Shown: one piece after another, positions 45,169-56,291 of the stretch
How positions within the stretch are numbered: the stretch's first letter is position 1
Layout of the letters: the number at the start of each line of letters is the position of its first letter
From: Hydrangea macrophylla
Lineage: Eukaryota; Streptophyta; Magnoliopsida; Cornales; Hydrangeaceae
Direction: 5' to 3'
NCBI GenBank assembly: GCA_033977485.1
Contig: CM066988.1
Span: forward strand, 7,853,501 to 7,917,500
DNA: 64,000 nt
The notes under the pieces: model-generated
The model's input: only the letters and a program-made list of their open reading frames with translations
Database searches by the model: none
What the model was told of the DNA's origin: nothing
Translations under genes and position numbers: made by a program

Positions 45169-47684
45169 ATGGATGATGCAAGACATGATTTGCTGGTTCA
45201 TTATTGTGGTTCTGTGCACACCATCTTAGATGTGAACCCTTATAGGTATGGTCATCTAGAACTACTTGCTAATGCATGTGAAGCTTTCCTTAGATATGTT
45301 CCTATAACCTTAGGAGTGTCAATGAGCCTACACCATTCTATACCTAGTTCAACAACTAGAAAGAGCATAGAAAGTGATAATGATGTGGTAAAAATGTTTG
45401 ATATCAATAAGGGATATAAGAGATTTGTGTGTATTTAGAGACGGTTAAATTTTGTGGGAGTGGTGGAGTTGAAATGGGAAGGGGTAGTGGAGAAGGTGTC
45501 AGAGTGGGTAGGGGTGATGGTGCTGGGAGTAGTGGTGTAGGAGTGGGCAGGGGTATTGGAGCTGGGAGTGGTAGGAGGGTGAAAGCAATAGTGAGGAGGC
45601 AATTTAGGAAGAAGAGCATTGGAAGTGGGAAACCAATTGGTCCTGATCTATATCATTCTGACGAATCAAAATCTGATAATTCTAATGACATAGTAACAAG
45701 TCTTAGCAGTTCCGATGATGAATGGGTCTTTCAAAGTGAGAAAGATGGTGAAAGTAGTAGCTTTGAAGGCATGGATGAGGATTTAGAGTGTGCAAGGAAT
45801 GAGAGTGTTAGTGATGCTGAATTGTCAAGTTATGGTTCTGATATATAAGGTCAACCAATTAAAAACCCTGAAGCAAACTCAGTTTGGATTGGTGAAAAGC
45901 TAGTGGAGACATTGAGAGCCAAACCTAATGCAACTGCTGCTAGTGTCAATACTTTCCTAGTTGAGACATATGGAGTTGAAGTAGATAGGATGCAGTTTAT
46001 AGAAGAAAAAAGAAAGGCCGTGGATGTAATTGAGGGAAACCATGGTAAGGCTTATGCTAAGTTACCCAAGTATGCACATAACTTAGGAAGACAAATCCTG
46101 GGAGTTTGGTAAAGATACAACTTGATAGAGTTCTACCCAACCTTAATCTTCCCAATTTCAAGCGGATGTTCATTAGCTTGTCTGTAATTCAAAATGGTTT
46201 CAGAGATGGGTGTAGACCCTTTTATAGGTGTTGATGGGTACCATTTAAAGGGTCCTTATAAGGGGATTTTATTGGCTGCTATTGCTCTTGATGGAAACAA
46301 TGGGTTGTTCCCAGTGGCCATTGTTGTGGTAGAATCTGAATGCAAGGATAGTTGGATATTCTTCTTATCTTATTTGTTGGAGATTTTCGGAGATCTTTTT
46401 CAATCAAAACCTTACATGAATATTATGTCGAATGGGAAAAAGGTAATGAATTAAACTTATCTTAATCTTAGCTTATGTTCAGCACTTAACTTCAACTTAT
46501 GTGTTTGTGTCTTCAACTTCTCAAGGCATTGAGGCTGAAATGAATGAGGTGATGCCTTGGGTAACTCACAGAAGGTGTTGCAGGAACATATTCAATAACT
46601 TGAATGTCAAGTTTCCAGGATTAAAGTTGAGGAAACAATTTTGGATTGCAGCTAGAGCTTACACAGAAATCAACTTCAAACAGGCTATGAGGGAGATTGA
46701 GGTAATTTCAAGAGAAGCACACACATGGCTTCAGAAACATCCTTCGAATCATTGGGCTAGGTACACTTATGATAGCAGGGTTAAATGTGACCATATTACA
46801 AACAATCTAGTCGAAGCTTTCAATTGTTGGATTGTCAAATTAAGGGAAAAACCTGTTTGCAGTTTAGTTGATTCCGTTAGAACAAAGTTAATGGGAAAAC
46901 TTCAAAAAGGGTACGGGAAGAGTTCTAATTGGCAGAATAGGATTACTCCTAGTACTAGAGAGAAGTTGAATGCTATTATTATTGAAGCTAGGCAGTGCAA
47001 AGTTGTATTTTTTGGAGGTGATGAGTACGAGGTTTTAGAAATGACTCGAACCTATGTAGTCAATTTAAGGGCAAAAACTTGCTGTTGTAAAGTATGGTTT
47101 ATTTCTAGGATCCTTTGCAAGCATGCAACTGCATGTTGTGCAGCAACTATGAGTTATGTGATGATTATTTCTATAGGGAAACATATATGAAGGCATATAA
47201 TGAGATGATTCATCCAATACATGATGAGAACATGTAGGAAGAAACCCCCGGTGATGTAGTACAACCACTAGATAATAGTAGAAGGCAGCCTGGAAGACCC
47301 AAAGTTGCTAGAAGAAGGGGGCATGATGAACAACCGGCTGGAATTAGTGACTCAAGATGATCTTGCAGTGTTAGATGTACGAAATGCAAGGTACTTGGAC
47401 ACAATTTGAGAACTTGTCCTAGAGCTTCAGCTAGTGGCAGTGGTATTACTGTGATAGAGAGGGGCAGAGGCACATCAACAAGCAAGGCATCAACAAGGGG
47501 CAAAGGCACAACAAGCATGGGTTAAACAAGTAGAGGGGCATCATCAAGGGGTAAGGGCATTGCAAGAGGAAAAGGTGGAGGTTTAGTTCCTCAGAGGGGA
47601 AGAGGTGGAGGCACATCAACTCAAAGTCAGTCTATTGGGGATGGAAGTGGTGGGGTGGTCCCAACTGCCACAAGCAACAATTAA
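45169..47684 (+). pseudogene. Broken MULE transposase (MudrA type)
   Basis: ATG at 45169. N-terminal region with LVHYCGSVHT and KMFDINKGYKRF, then a frameshift in the GTGTGT stretch near 45428 and a Gly-rich, then acidic segment. A TAA at 45846 and a TAG in frame near 46110 follow. The transposase core is at 46194-46440 (FIGVDGYHLKGPYKGILLAA, LDGNNGLFPVA), with two acidic catalytic positions visible. A gap of about 80 bp (46443-46525) begins GTAATG and may be an intron. It continues with HRRCCRNIFNNLNVKFPG and a SWIM zinc finger (CCCKVWF...LCKHA). A CCHC knuckle (CTKCKVLGHNLRTC) and an Arg/Gly-rich tail end at 47682-47684. The protein would bind the terminal repeats and cut the element out; this copy has several stops. 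Confidence 0.85.
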
Positions 47685-48047
47685 ACTTGATTAATATATT
47701 TTGGCCCCATTTTTTTGTTATCTATTCTAATCTTAAACTAGGTGTTGATGGCGCTGCTTTCTTTTTTTTTTTTTTTGTACAGATGGGCAAACATTTCAGA
47801 ACATAACATTGTATTTTTTGGTATATATGTTAGAACAAAGTCGATGTATTTTTGTATGTAATATGGATGCTAATGTAGTAAGTCTTACATATTTGGTATA
47901 TATGTTAGATGGTAAGGCAATGTATTTTTTGTGTGTAATATGGATGCTAATGTAATGTATATGTAATAACCTGTATTTTTGTTGTACTTTTATATTACTT
48001 TTATAAATAAGATTGTGTAGGCTTGTATTTACTTTTCTTGTATTTTC

Positions 48048-48830
48048 AGTTTCGATCGATGGAGCAAGCTTCAAGCGATTGAGAGTTTCATTCTTCAATC
48101 GATTGAGCCCTCTTCGAGTGATCGAACCTCTGCCGACCTGAATTATGATGTGTCTCTTTTTCTCAAGCAATTGAACCCATCTCAATCAATCGAACCCTAA
48201 CCAACCTATTCTCAATCGATCGATCGATCGAACGTGGTATTTCCAGTTTACATGTTCTGCTACCTGCACCCTTCCCCTCCCTATATATATCTATGATAGT
48301 TTTGTGGGTGTGTGGAGGTTGTTGAACTTGGAGAGAATTAGAGAGAGAGTGAGATATAGTATATATACACTCATACATATATATACACACCTGGTTATAT
48401 ATATACACCCAACACACAAACACTCACACACACTCTCGGTCAGAAGAAGAGAAGAAGAGAAGAAGAGGACCAGAAAGAGACAGAGAAGAGAAAGAGGAGA
48501 AAGAGAACTCACCCCGAGACCACCCGCGGCCACCCCGAGCTCGCCAGTATCGCCGAACTTCATGGTGAGTGTCTATACTCACTTAGTAGCATAGATATGC
48601 TTGATTATATGTGTTTCGGCAAGATAGAATGGACCCTGAACAATAGTCCAGTTCAAACTATGGAATAATACTGCGTTCAATCGATCGAACAGCGTTCGAG
48701 CGATCGAACACTGCTCGTTCTCAATTGATCAAACTTAGATTTTCCTCAATCGATGAAAATGACTTCGATCGATCGAACATTACTTTTCTCAATCGATTGA
48801 AATGACTTCAATCGATCGAACTAGGTAGAA
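48048..48830. repeat. TCGATCGA-rich clusters in the LTR
   Basis: Two clusters (48048-48235 and 48676-48825) of degenerate TTCGATCGATCGAA and TTCAATCGATTGAA words, each a palindrome, spaced about 20-35 bp apart. The first ends about 50 bp before the TATATATAT run near 48283. A comparable cluster lies before the TATA box of the unrelated copia LTR at 56148-56266. Confidence 0.8.
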
Positions 48831-49191
48831 TGTTAATTATTTAGTCTATTTGTACCTATTGAAATGTTAACCTATTGATTATCATACGTTGATTGTTGGA
48901 AAACAGTATTGGAATAATACACATGTGGAGTAATGAACTTAATGTATTGAATAGTGGAACCAATTGTATAATGGTGATCTAATGTTGTAAATCAAATGAG
49001 AAGCTGACATGAATAGTAGCTGGTCTGTCGACTGTAGAAGTCGATACTATTTACAGTTGTGCGTATGAATGCGGTCACTAAAATTGTATGACGTCAGGTG
49101 TTGGATCCCAAGGTGCTGGGATAGGATCAGGACTATGTGTCGGGCTTAAGAGATTATATGATATGGGACTTCGTGTCAAGTTGGTTAAGTT

Positions 49192-49670
49192 AGGGCGCAA
49201 TGGCCAGAACGTGTTGGGGCTTGTTGGCCAACATGTGTTGGGGCGAGTTGGCCAGAGAATATACTGGGCGTATTGGCTGTAATGTATTGAGTGTATTGGT
49301 TGGGCGTATTGGCTGTAATGTATTGGGCGTATTGGCCAGAATGTAGTTAGGCGTATTGGCCGTAATGTATTGAGCGTATTGGTCGTAATGTGTAGGGTGT
49401 ATTGGCCGAAATGTATTGGGCGTATTGGCTGTAATGTATTGAGTGTATTAGCTGGGCGTATTGGCCGTAGTGTATTGCGCGTGTTGGCCATAATGTATTG
49501 AGCGTATTGGCTGGGTGTGTTGGCCGTAAGGTATCTAGCGTGTCGCTGTAACGTGTCGGGTGTGTTGGCCAAAGTATATCAGGGGCATGTTGGCCAAAGT
49601 ATATCAGGGGACGTGTAGGCTAGGACGTACTCGGGGCGGATTGGCTAGAATACATCAAGGCAGGTTGGCC
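49192..49670. repeat. TTGGC-rich minisatellite in the LTR
   Basis: More than a dozen degenerate units of about 20-30 bp built on GGGCGTATTGGCC(G/A)TAATGTATTG, drifting toward GTTGGCCAGA at both edges. A minus-strand ORF over it is a by-product of the repeat. Confidence 0.85.
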
Positions 49671-50728
49671 AGAGAGTGAGAACTACGTGTCTCGTTAATG
49701 TATGAAGGAAATGGGACTATGTGTCAGGATTTGACAGACCGTAGGTATGGGACTACGTGTCTGATTAATGTGGACCCAAGAGTCTATATTATGTATTGGG
49801 AGATTGGAATGACGTCTGTTGTTAGATTTTGAGTTGGTGCATACATACATGCGAACGATGAGATGATCCTTTTTAATGATGTTGTTTATATATGCTGCAA
49901 TGTATAGATACTCTGTTAGTGTTTGCATTCACTGGGCTTTCGTAGCTCACGGTGTTTATGTCGCTGGATATTCGACGTCCAGTTGGCCAATATTATGAGT
50001 ATGTAGGAGATGCATACATGGACAGGGGCTTTGAGGATGGAGCCTACGATGACGGAGGCTATGCTGATGCTAACTACTACGTAAGTTGAAGACCTGAAGC
50101 TTTTATGTTTTAGAGACTTCTATAAGCTAAGCGGCGTATGTTGTCGTAGTACTTTAATTACTTTCTTGCAGATACTCAAGGTTTGTAATAGTTTAGTATT
50201 ACCTTCTATTTTTATATATCGACCTTAGAACTTTCCAATGCGTGGTTTGAATCATTACTCTGATGGTTTGACTTTGGTTGTGGACAATATGGTGACTTTC
50301 AACTGTCATGGCCTATGGGTCTAAAAAGGAATTTATTTTCTCTATTTTTGCTACTGCGGGGCGTGACAATATCTTACATGAAAGGAAACAAGCATGGGTT
50401 CTTCCATATGATATTCTTATTGTCTTAATTGTATTTTGATATGATATGCATTAGTTGGAAGATTGTCATGGGTGAAAATTAACTGCATTGATGTTGGCTG
50501 GGCTATTACATGGGTGAAAATTGTCAATGTGTGGCTTGCAGCCATATATTGTAAGCAACTAGATAGATAGAGAACAAGTACATTTTGCAACATCATGAAT
50601 AAAATTGATTCAGATTATCATACATAGAGAACAAAAAAGTACATTTTAGTCAACTTCAACAAATTCTTCATTGAGCTACTTAACATACACATCTAACCCA
50701 ATCATGTCCAACAATACTCAACACCCTC

Positions 50729-51079
50729 CTATCCTTTTCTAACTAAGGCCAATAACATAGCAACTACTGCCAAATACATACAAACATTCAATGCTAACTT
50801 CCCCATTGCCTCATTTCTTTCCAGCATTTGTACCCTCGATGCCAGCACTTGAACTTCACCACGCCAGTCTAGTTAGGGTGGTTGATGATATTGAATTTGG
50901 TAATCAAATGCAGAGGTTGCAGGAATCCCAGAATGAGGGGTACACCAACTCCAAAAGTTGCATTGGCCAGAGTCACTTACATAATACAACTTCTCTTTAT
51001 TCTTGTCCGATTGAACTACCCTTATAGCTACAACTTTTCCACACTTGTATGCTCTGTTCCTGTGCCTCAACTCCACCAT
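50729..51079 (-). pseudogene. GRF zinc-finger protein of the MULE
   Basis: On the strand opposite the transposase. Residues 12-45 read YKCGKVVAIRVVQSDKNKEK, then LYYVSDSGQCNFWSW, the pattern of a GRF-type zinc finger, a short nucleic-acid-binding fold found in plant transposon proteins. After an in-frame TAA near 50875, the frame continues with LDWRGEVQVLASRVQMLERN and a hydrophobic stretch (LALNVCMYLAVVAMLLALV) that looks like one membrane segment, ending at TAG 50729. A small GRF finger followed by a coiled-coil-like and hydrophobic tail is a common layout in plants. The role for the MULE is not known to me. Confidence 0.7.
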
Positions 51080-51834
51080 TGCACTTGTTTTTTAACATGA
51101 TGTAGACATACTAACAACAGCAGAAAAATGAGAGAGATGATTAGAGAAAGAAAGTCCTATAGTGGTGATTCAAAGATAGCCCTAATTTTCTACAATAAAG
51201 TCCCAAATTTCTATCAAATTAGGGCTTTGAGAGATGATTAGAGAAAGAAAGCCTTAAAATGATGCTTCAAAGAAAGCACTAAATTTTTGCAATTAAGTCC
51301 CAAATTTTTGTCAAATTAAGGGCTTTGATAGATGGTTAGAGAAAGAAGCCCTAAAATGGTGATTCAAACCTCAACCTAAGTTTCTTCAAGAAAGCCCCAA
51401 AATTTTGTCAAATTAGGGCTGTTCATTTCATATTATGGAGATGATTTGAGAAAGAAATTATTTTGCCTTCAAGTAGGAATTATAAGATCTAAATAGAAAT
51501 TAAAAGAGAAATGGTTTAGAAAATGTACCTGTCTGTGATCGAAGAAGACGGAATCACTATGTGTTTGAATGGGAAGGAATATGGATGTAGTTAGGTAGAG
51601 TTTTGAGTCAATGCAGATATTGGGTAGGCTTTATAGAGTGAGGAGGGCCAATTCTAACATTTAGGAATATATAGGACTGATGTCAGCATGTGATCGTTAG
51701 ACTTCGTAACGTAATTTTAACGGAGGGGGGTTTGTGATACTTACAATATATCACAAGGGGGGAAAGTATGATTTCCCGTGATGGGTGGCAGTGTGATCGT
51801 GTCAAGCCTCAGGGGATGTAAATGATATTTACCC

Positions 51835-51843
51835 AAAAAACAA
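51835..51843. other. Right target-site duplication of the MULE
   Basis: AAAAAACAA, identical to 44610-44618. Confidence 0.9.
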
Positions 51844-51959
51844 AGTTTAGAGATTAACATTGTGAGATTGACAAATATCCCCTTAATAGAATAATTAATT
51901 GGAAGTCAAATATCACGAGTCTTCGTGCAAGTCATGTGGTTATTGACATCATTCCGAAC

Positions 51960-52586
51960 TAAGGGTGCAATTTGGCACAGAATTTCCGATTCCTATCCGA
52001 AAATTTCGATTTTGGCAATAAAAATGGAATTCCGAATTCCGAAAATTCTGAAAAAATTCAGAACGGAATCGGAAGACTTTTCAAATTTCTGAAAATTCTA
52101 AATTTCCGATCTGAAAATTCCAATTCTATTTTTCTGAAATAATTATGAAATATTCGGAAAAAAATTAAAATTTACATATGTACAGTACTTATATACGTAT
52201 ATTATGTTATTCACTTATTCATATATAGTTGGGGGTCTAAGTATAATTCTAAAAAAGTTATATACTGAAATCAAATTGGGGGTTGTTAGTCACTTAGACG
52301 TATCATAATCAAATTGGGGCCTTCCCATCACTTTCAATTTCATCTTCTCTCTCTATGAATTTCTCCATTCTCACCCTCAAAAACCCTAGCCACCACCACC
52401 ACCATGACTTCCGGCCACCATCACCACACTGTACCCCCCACACTTTGCTTCTTCTCCTTCAATCTCCATTCTCTCTCTATACCTGCACGTTTCTTCTCTC
52501 TTCCCATTTTCTCTTCTATTTCTCTATCTCTCTTAGTTTACCCTAGCCATCACTCCCTCTATAGCTTTCGATCTAAATAGATCAAC

Positions 52587-52635
<49 letters not shown>

Positions 52636-53225
52636 CAAGATCGACTTCCCATGGCTCTCAATCTTCCATGGTTGCTTCGTTGGCTCTCTATCGATGGCGG
52701 TTGAAGAATCAAAGGAGAAGAAATTTTTCTGATGAAGACTCAATGAGGAAAACAATCAGAGACACTTTCCTTCCAGCAATGAACACAAAAAATATGATCT
52801 AAGATAAGATCTCACGCTGTTTGGATCTCTGTCTTGATTGATTTATGAGTGATTTTTTTTCTTCATGTTTTCATATCTGATTCTTGAGATCTGTTAGTAT
52901 CCTTTTATGAGTTTTGAATATCTAATTGTCTTTAATTTGCTCTTTTGGATATCTAGATTTAAGTTTTTAATCTATGTTATGGCTTATACAATCGTTGTTT
53001 GGTTCCAAAATTTCCAATACAATTCCAAAAATTTCATAAATATTTTGTTTTAAAAAAATTCCGAAATTTCTGAAATTTCCAAAAATTCGAAATCGAAATA
53101 CAAAATGGAGATTCCGAATAATCTGAATCAGAATCGAAATCCGAACGGCAATTTCATTTCCAAAATTTTTGGAATTTTTTTCGAAAGATGCTATTCTGAT
53201 CCATTCGGGCCAAAACACACCCCTA
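51960..53225. mobile_element. Non-autonomous hAT element, 1.27 kb
   Basis: Left end TAAGGGTGCAATTTGGCACA; the reverse complement of the right end is TAGGGGTGTGTTTTGGCCC. The 8-bp flanks TTCCGAAC (51952-51959) and TTCGGAAC (53226-53233) match at seven of eight bases. Both arms carry dense TTTCGGAATTCC-like short repeats in both orientations. The middle holds a CT-rich, leader-like stretch with (CT)n at 52591-52620 and a few short ORFs, with no transposase. It might be captured host 5' sequence, but I cannot identify it. Confidence 0.8.
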
Positions 53226-53238
53226 TTCGGAACATTAT

Positions 53239-53560
53239 TGTTAAGATTGTCTATCGTACATCAGGGACTTATAACCTAGCTACTCAATATATAAGTTCAA
53301 GGGGCTACTCCACCCATGCTCCAATTCAACATGGTATTAGAGCAGGTTATTGTTGGGCCAATTTGCCCATGTGTGCTCCATGTCACCCTATCTCAGTAAT
53401 CCATGTGTTTGGCTCTTAGTCATGCCACACGTGCGGGGGCGTGTTGAGATTGTCTACCCCACATCAGGGACTTACAACCTAGCTACTCAATATATAAGTT
53501 CAAGGGGCTACTCTACCCATTGCCAATTGGTTTTGTGTTGGATGCTGCTCCAATTTAACA
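53239..53560 (+). mobile_element. TRIM-1, a 322-bp miniature LTR retrotransposon
   Basis: LTR 1 (53239-53331) and LTR 2 (53442-53560) share TGTT(A/G)AGATTGTCTA and CAATATATAAGTTCAAGG. LTR 1 lacks a 24-28-bp piece that LTR 2 has near its end. LTR 1 is followed at once by TGGTATTAGAGCAGG, a primer site for initiator Met-tRNA. LTR 2 is preceded by GTGCGGGGGCG, a polypurine tract. Flanks ATTAT and ATTGT agree at four of five bases. There is no coding capacity, as is usual for TRIMs. Confidence 0.85.
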
Positions 53561-54289
53561 ATTGTAATAATTCACATTATGTTCCCAAGTAAGAAGTTGG
53601 AAAACTTTATCGTACACTTGAATTGATCACTAAATTAATTACAAAAGTTAATTTGATGGTATTGCGGAAATAATTCACATTCTCAAGGGGCTCAAATTCG
53701 AATCCCAAATTTGCTTCTAGAGCACATGTTGCAATTAATGTATTGGAGAACTACGTTTTAATTTAAATTTAGGAAGTATAACATTACTCATTAAAATAAT
53801 CCCGAATTTTAACTTTAGGATTATTTCTAGAGCTTCAATTGGCCATATTACCTGCTTTGATGTTATGCAAAACAATACTCCATAAAACTAAACTCCATCA
53901 AATATATTGATTACCATCTACGGAAGACTAATGTTATGCTTCCCAAATTTGAATTCCAAAAGAACCAAATGAAATAGTACAACAAACAAAAACTAGTAAT
54001 GACGTACTTCCTAAATCTGAATCCCAAAGGACCAAATGAAGTCGTAAAACAAATAAAAGTTATACAAAGGGGACAAATGACATACATGAGAATTTAGAAT
54101 AGATTCGATGAACCAATACATTCATGTCAAAAGGGCATTAGTTTTATATATTCCAACAACAACGACGTATAATTAGAAATTTGGAGTGAACTCTACTTTG
54201 TACAACTTCAAACCCGCATGGTTTACCTAATACATCACAGAATTGGAAGACACGATAAAACACTTCCACGGAATTGGAAGACAAAATAG
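53561..54289. other. AT-rich intergenic DNA, nothing recognised
   Basis: Only short direct repeats such as TTCCCAAATTTGAATTCCAAA and CCAAATGAA..AGT at 53938-54060. No gene. Confidence 0.6.
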
Positions 54290-54792
54290 TGTTGGAAATT
54301 TAAAACGCAGAATTTAATTTCTCCAATTAGCACACAAACACATTAACAGTAATAAACATACACACTAAAGAAAAGACACACAGATTTCTACGTGGTTCGG
54401 CAAACACGCCTATGTCCACACCCGAGAGACCAGCTCTTTAACTATTAAGAATAAATAATTGGTACAAGGCACTTTGGAATAAATCTCATAACCCAACCCC
54501 AATACCCCTTGTACACCCAATCTCAATAACACAAAGAATCCTCACTCTCTCACCCTAGACCATGTACCCCCATGAGGAGAGATCCCCAACATGATACACT
54601 AAGGGCTTCCTAAATTACTATATAACATCTCCTTATATATAGTTCTCAACCATTCCTTGTCAACCAAGATACCAGAGATACACTCCAAATAAAACTCTAT
54701 CACAAAAAGGAAACTAATCAACATAGGATATTTAGCCATATCAATAATCCCTAAATTAATGGATTATCTCCCATGTGATATATATCCCAACA
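54290..54792 (-). repeat. Solo LTR, 503 bp, copia-like
   Basis: TGTTGGAAATTT...ATATCCCAACA with inverted ends; flanks AATAG (54285-54289) and GATAG (54793-54797) agree at four of five. The minus strand starts TGTTGGGATATATATC and has TATATATAAGGAG near 54640, so it is probably read on the minus strand. No coding region. Confidence 0.75.
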
Positions 54793-56147
54793 GATAGAAC
54801 ATTTCCACGAAAGCTTACCGGATGCTCCATAAATTAGTTACTTATACCAAAGGAATACCAATGTGATTAAAATAACAATGATATCCCATATTTGGATTCC
54901 ATGATTTGATAGTTGTACCACCTAAAATAGCTTTCAATAAAAATTAATCAAATAGAGATTTGCTTCGCACATTTAAAAAAATTCCGGAACCATAGCATTA
55001 GTTGCAAACACTTAGTGGTTCCAAATGATTTAGGATTCAAATTTGGAAAAAGCAATGCTAGGGGTACAACTGTTATTTGCAACTCATTTACAACCATCTC
55101 TATCTCTCTCCTAAGTAATGCTGTTGTTGGGTTGTATTGGTGTTGGGTTTGTGCCCTCAAACCATTACTATATGTATTAGACATTAGCATTATAATATAT
55201 GGATATCAGCTTTACATTTTATGATGTATGTTTCTTTCATGAGATGATTGTTTAATCCATAAGTATCATAGTAAGTATTTCGTGTGTGTATGAGATGCAT
55301 ACAATGAGATACGAATTACTATTCTTTGATACTCAAAGCTTGTCACAGTGGATGATGAGACTGGATATCTCATCAGGTATACACTGTAGCATCATTAACT
55401 ACCATTGGATGGAGTGATAAATCTCAATCGCTAGAGTGTGACTCTTGGTTAGTATGCTAGTGCTTATAGTGCATTGACGGACCTGAGCTTTCCTATTGAC
55501 ATTCAAAACTGTCAAACAGTCGATAGGAACTCATAACTTGTATAAGGTACGTGTTCTCAATCTTGAGACGATTATGAACACAGACTGTGGACATGGCTGC
55601 TTTGACTTACCAATCAGTGAGGTCGTTAGAAGATCAACACCTGGGTATCTTGGGTATGTCATGTTCACGGGGTTGTGAACATATATTGTCAAGATAGAAT
55701 CTACCCTCTGATTCAGAGTAAGCATTCCCTTGAGAATGTCACCAAGTTGATTACTGAGAACTGCAGTCTTGTTGATAATAGTTATCGACATGTTTGGTAA
55801 TCATGAGAGGTGAATGGGACTCAAGGAATACAAGAAGTAATCATGATTCAGGTTGACAGTAACAGTTATCCAACTACCTGAATATGATTACGAATGCTGA
55901 CGGTAGAGGGACATTAGTACACCATACAAGTCTAGTCATCGCTTCGGATATGTTCTTTTGCGTTAGAGTTCAGTTATCGTTTTATAGTGGAGTAAATGTT
56001 AACTGACCAGTTAGTTAGTTTGCTGATCAAAGAGTTTGGTCATGGTAATTAACAAACTGGTCTGAGCCAACAATAAAGAGCCTAGGAGGTCCCACTCTTA
56101 GCTCCGCCAGGATGCTTGGAAAGACACTTGAGGAAGCTGTCAAGACA

Positions 56148-56266
56148 AGTTCGATCGATTGAAGTATGTTCGATCGATTGAAGTCATGGCAGGTTCGATC
56201 GATCGAGAATGGTTCAATCGATCGAAGGTTCGATCGATCGAAGTCATTTCGATCGGTCGAAGTTTA
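56148..56266. repeat. CGATCGATCG cluster upstream of the copia TATA box
   Basis: Seven or so copies of TTCGATCGAT(C/T)GAA words within 120 bp, ending 17 bp before the TATAAATA. Each word is a palindrome, so this may be a repeated promoter element. Confidence 0.8.
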
Positions 56267-56283
56267 GGTCGGTTCTGGAAATC

Positions 56284-56291
56284 TATAAATA
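56284..56291 (+). promoter_or_regulatory. TATA box of the copia solo LTR
   Basis: TATAAATA followed by GGGCAGC, right after the CGATCG cluster. Confidence 0.6.

Larger units (their letters stand above)
47962..50368 (+). repeat. Solo LTR, 2.4 kb, nested in the MULE
   Basis: Starts TGTAATAACCTGTATTTTTG and ends TGCGGGGCGTGACA, the gypsy Tekay-like start and end style with inverted termini weakened by CpG decay. It contains TCGATCGA-rich clusters, a TATATATAT box near 48283 and a TTGGC-rich minisatellite. Flanking 5-mers GTATA and ATATC match only in part, so edges may be off by a base or two. No coding region is attached. Confidence 0.65.
44619..51834 (+). mobile_element. MULE (Mutator-like) element, 7.2 kb including a nested solo LTR
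   Basis: Left end GGGTAAATTTCATTTAACAC; the reverse complement of the right end is GGGTAAATATCATTTACATC. The inverted similarity continues through (T/C)GAGG(T/C)TTGACACGATCACA and, on the left, into a poly(C) run (44667-44711) where the right arm has TTTCCCCCCTTGTG. A perfect 9-bp duplication flanks it. Inside are a plus-strand transposase (45169-47684) and a minus-strand GRF zinc-finger gene (50729-51079). Without the nested LTR (47962-50368) it is about 4.8 kb. Confidence 0.9.

Noticed and set aside
49078..49572. Minus-strand 164-aa ORF rich in NTLRPIR
   Set aside because: Product of the TTGGC-type minisatellite inside a solo LTR.
53239..53560. Cassandra-type TRIM carrying 5S RNA sequence
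   Set aside because: No 5S-like internal promoter boxes seen; the LTRs are too short.
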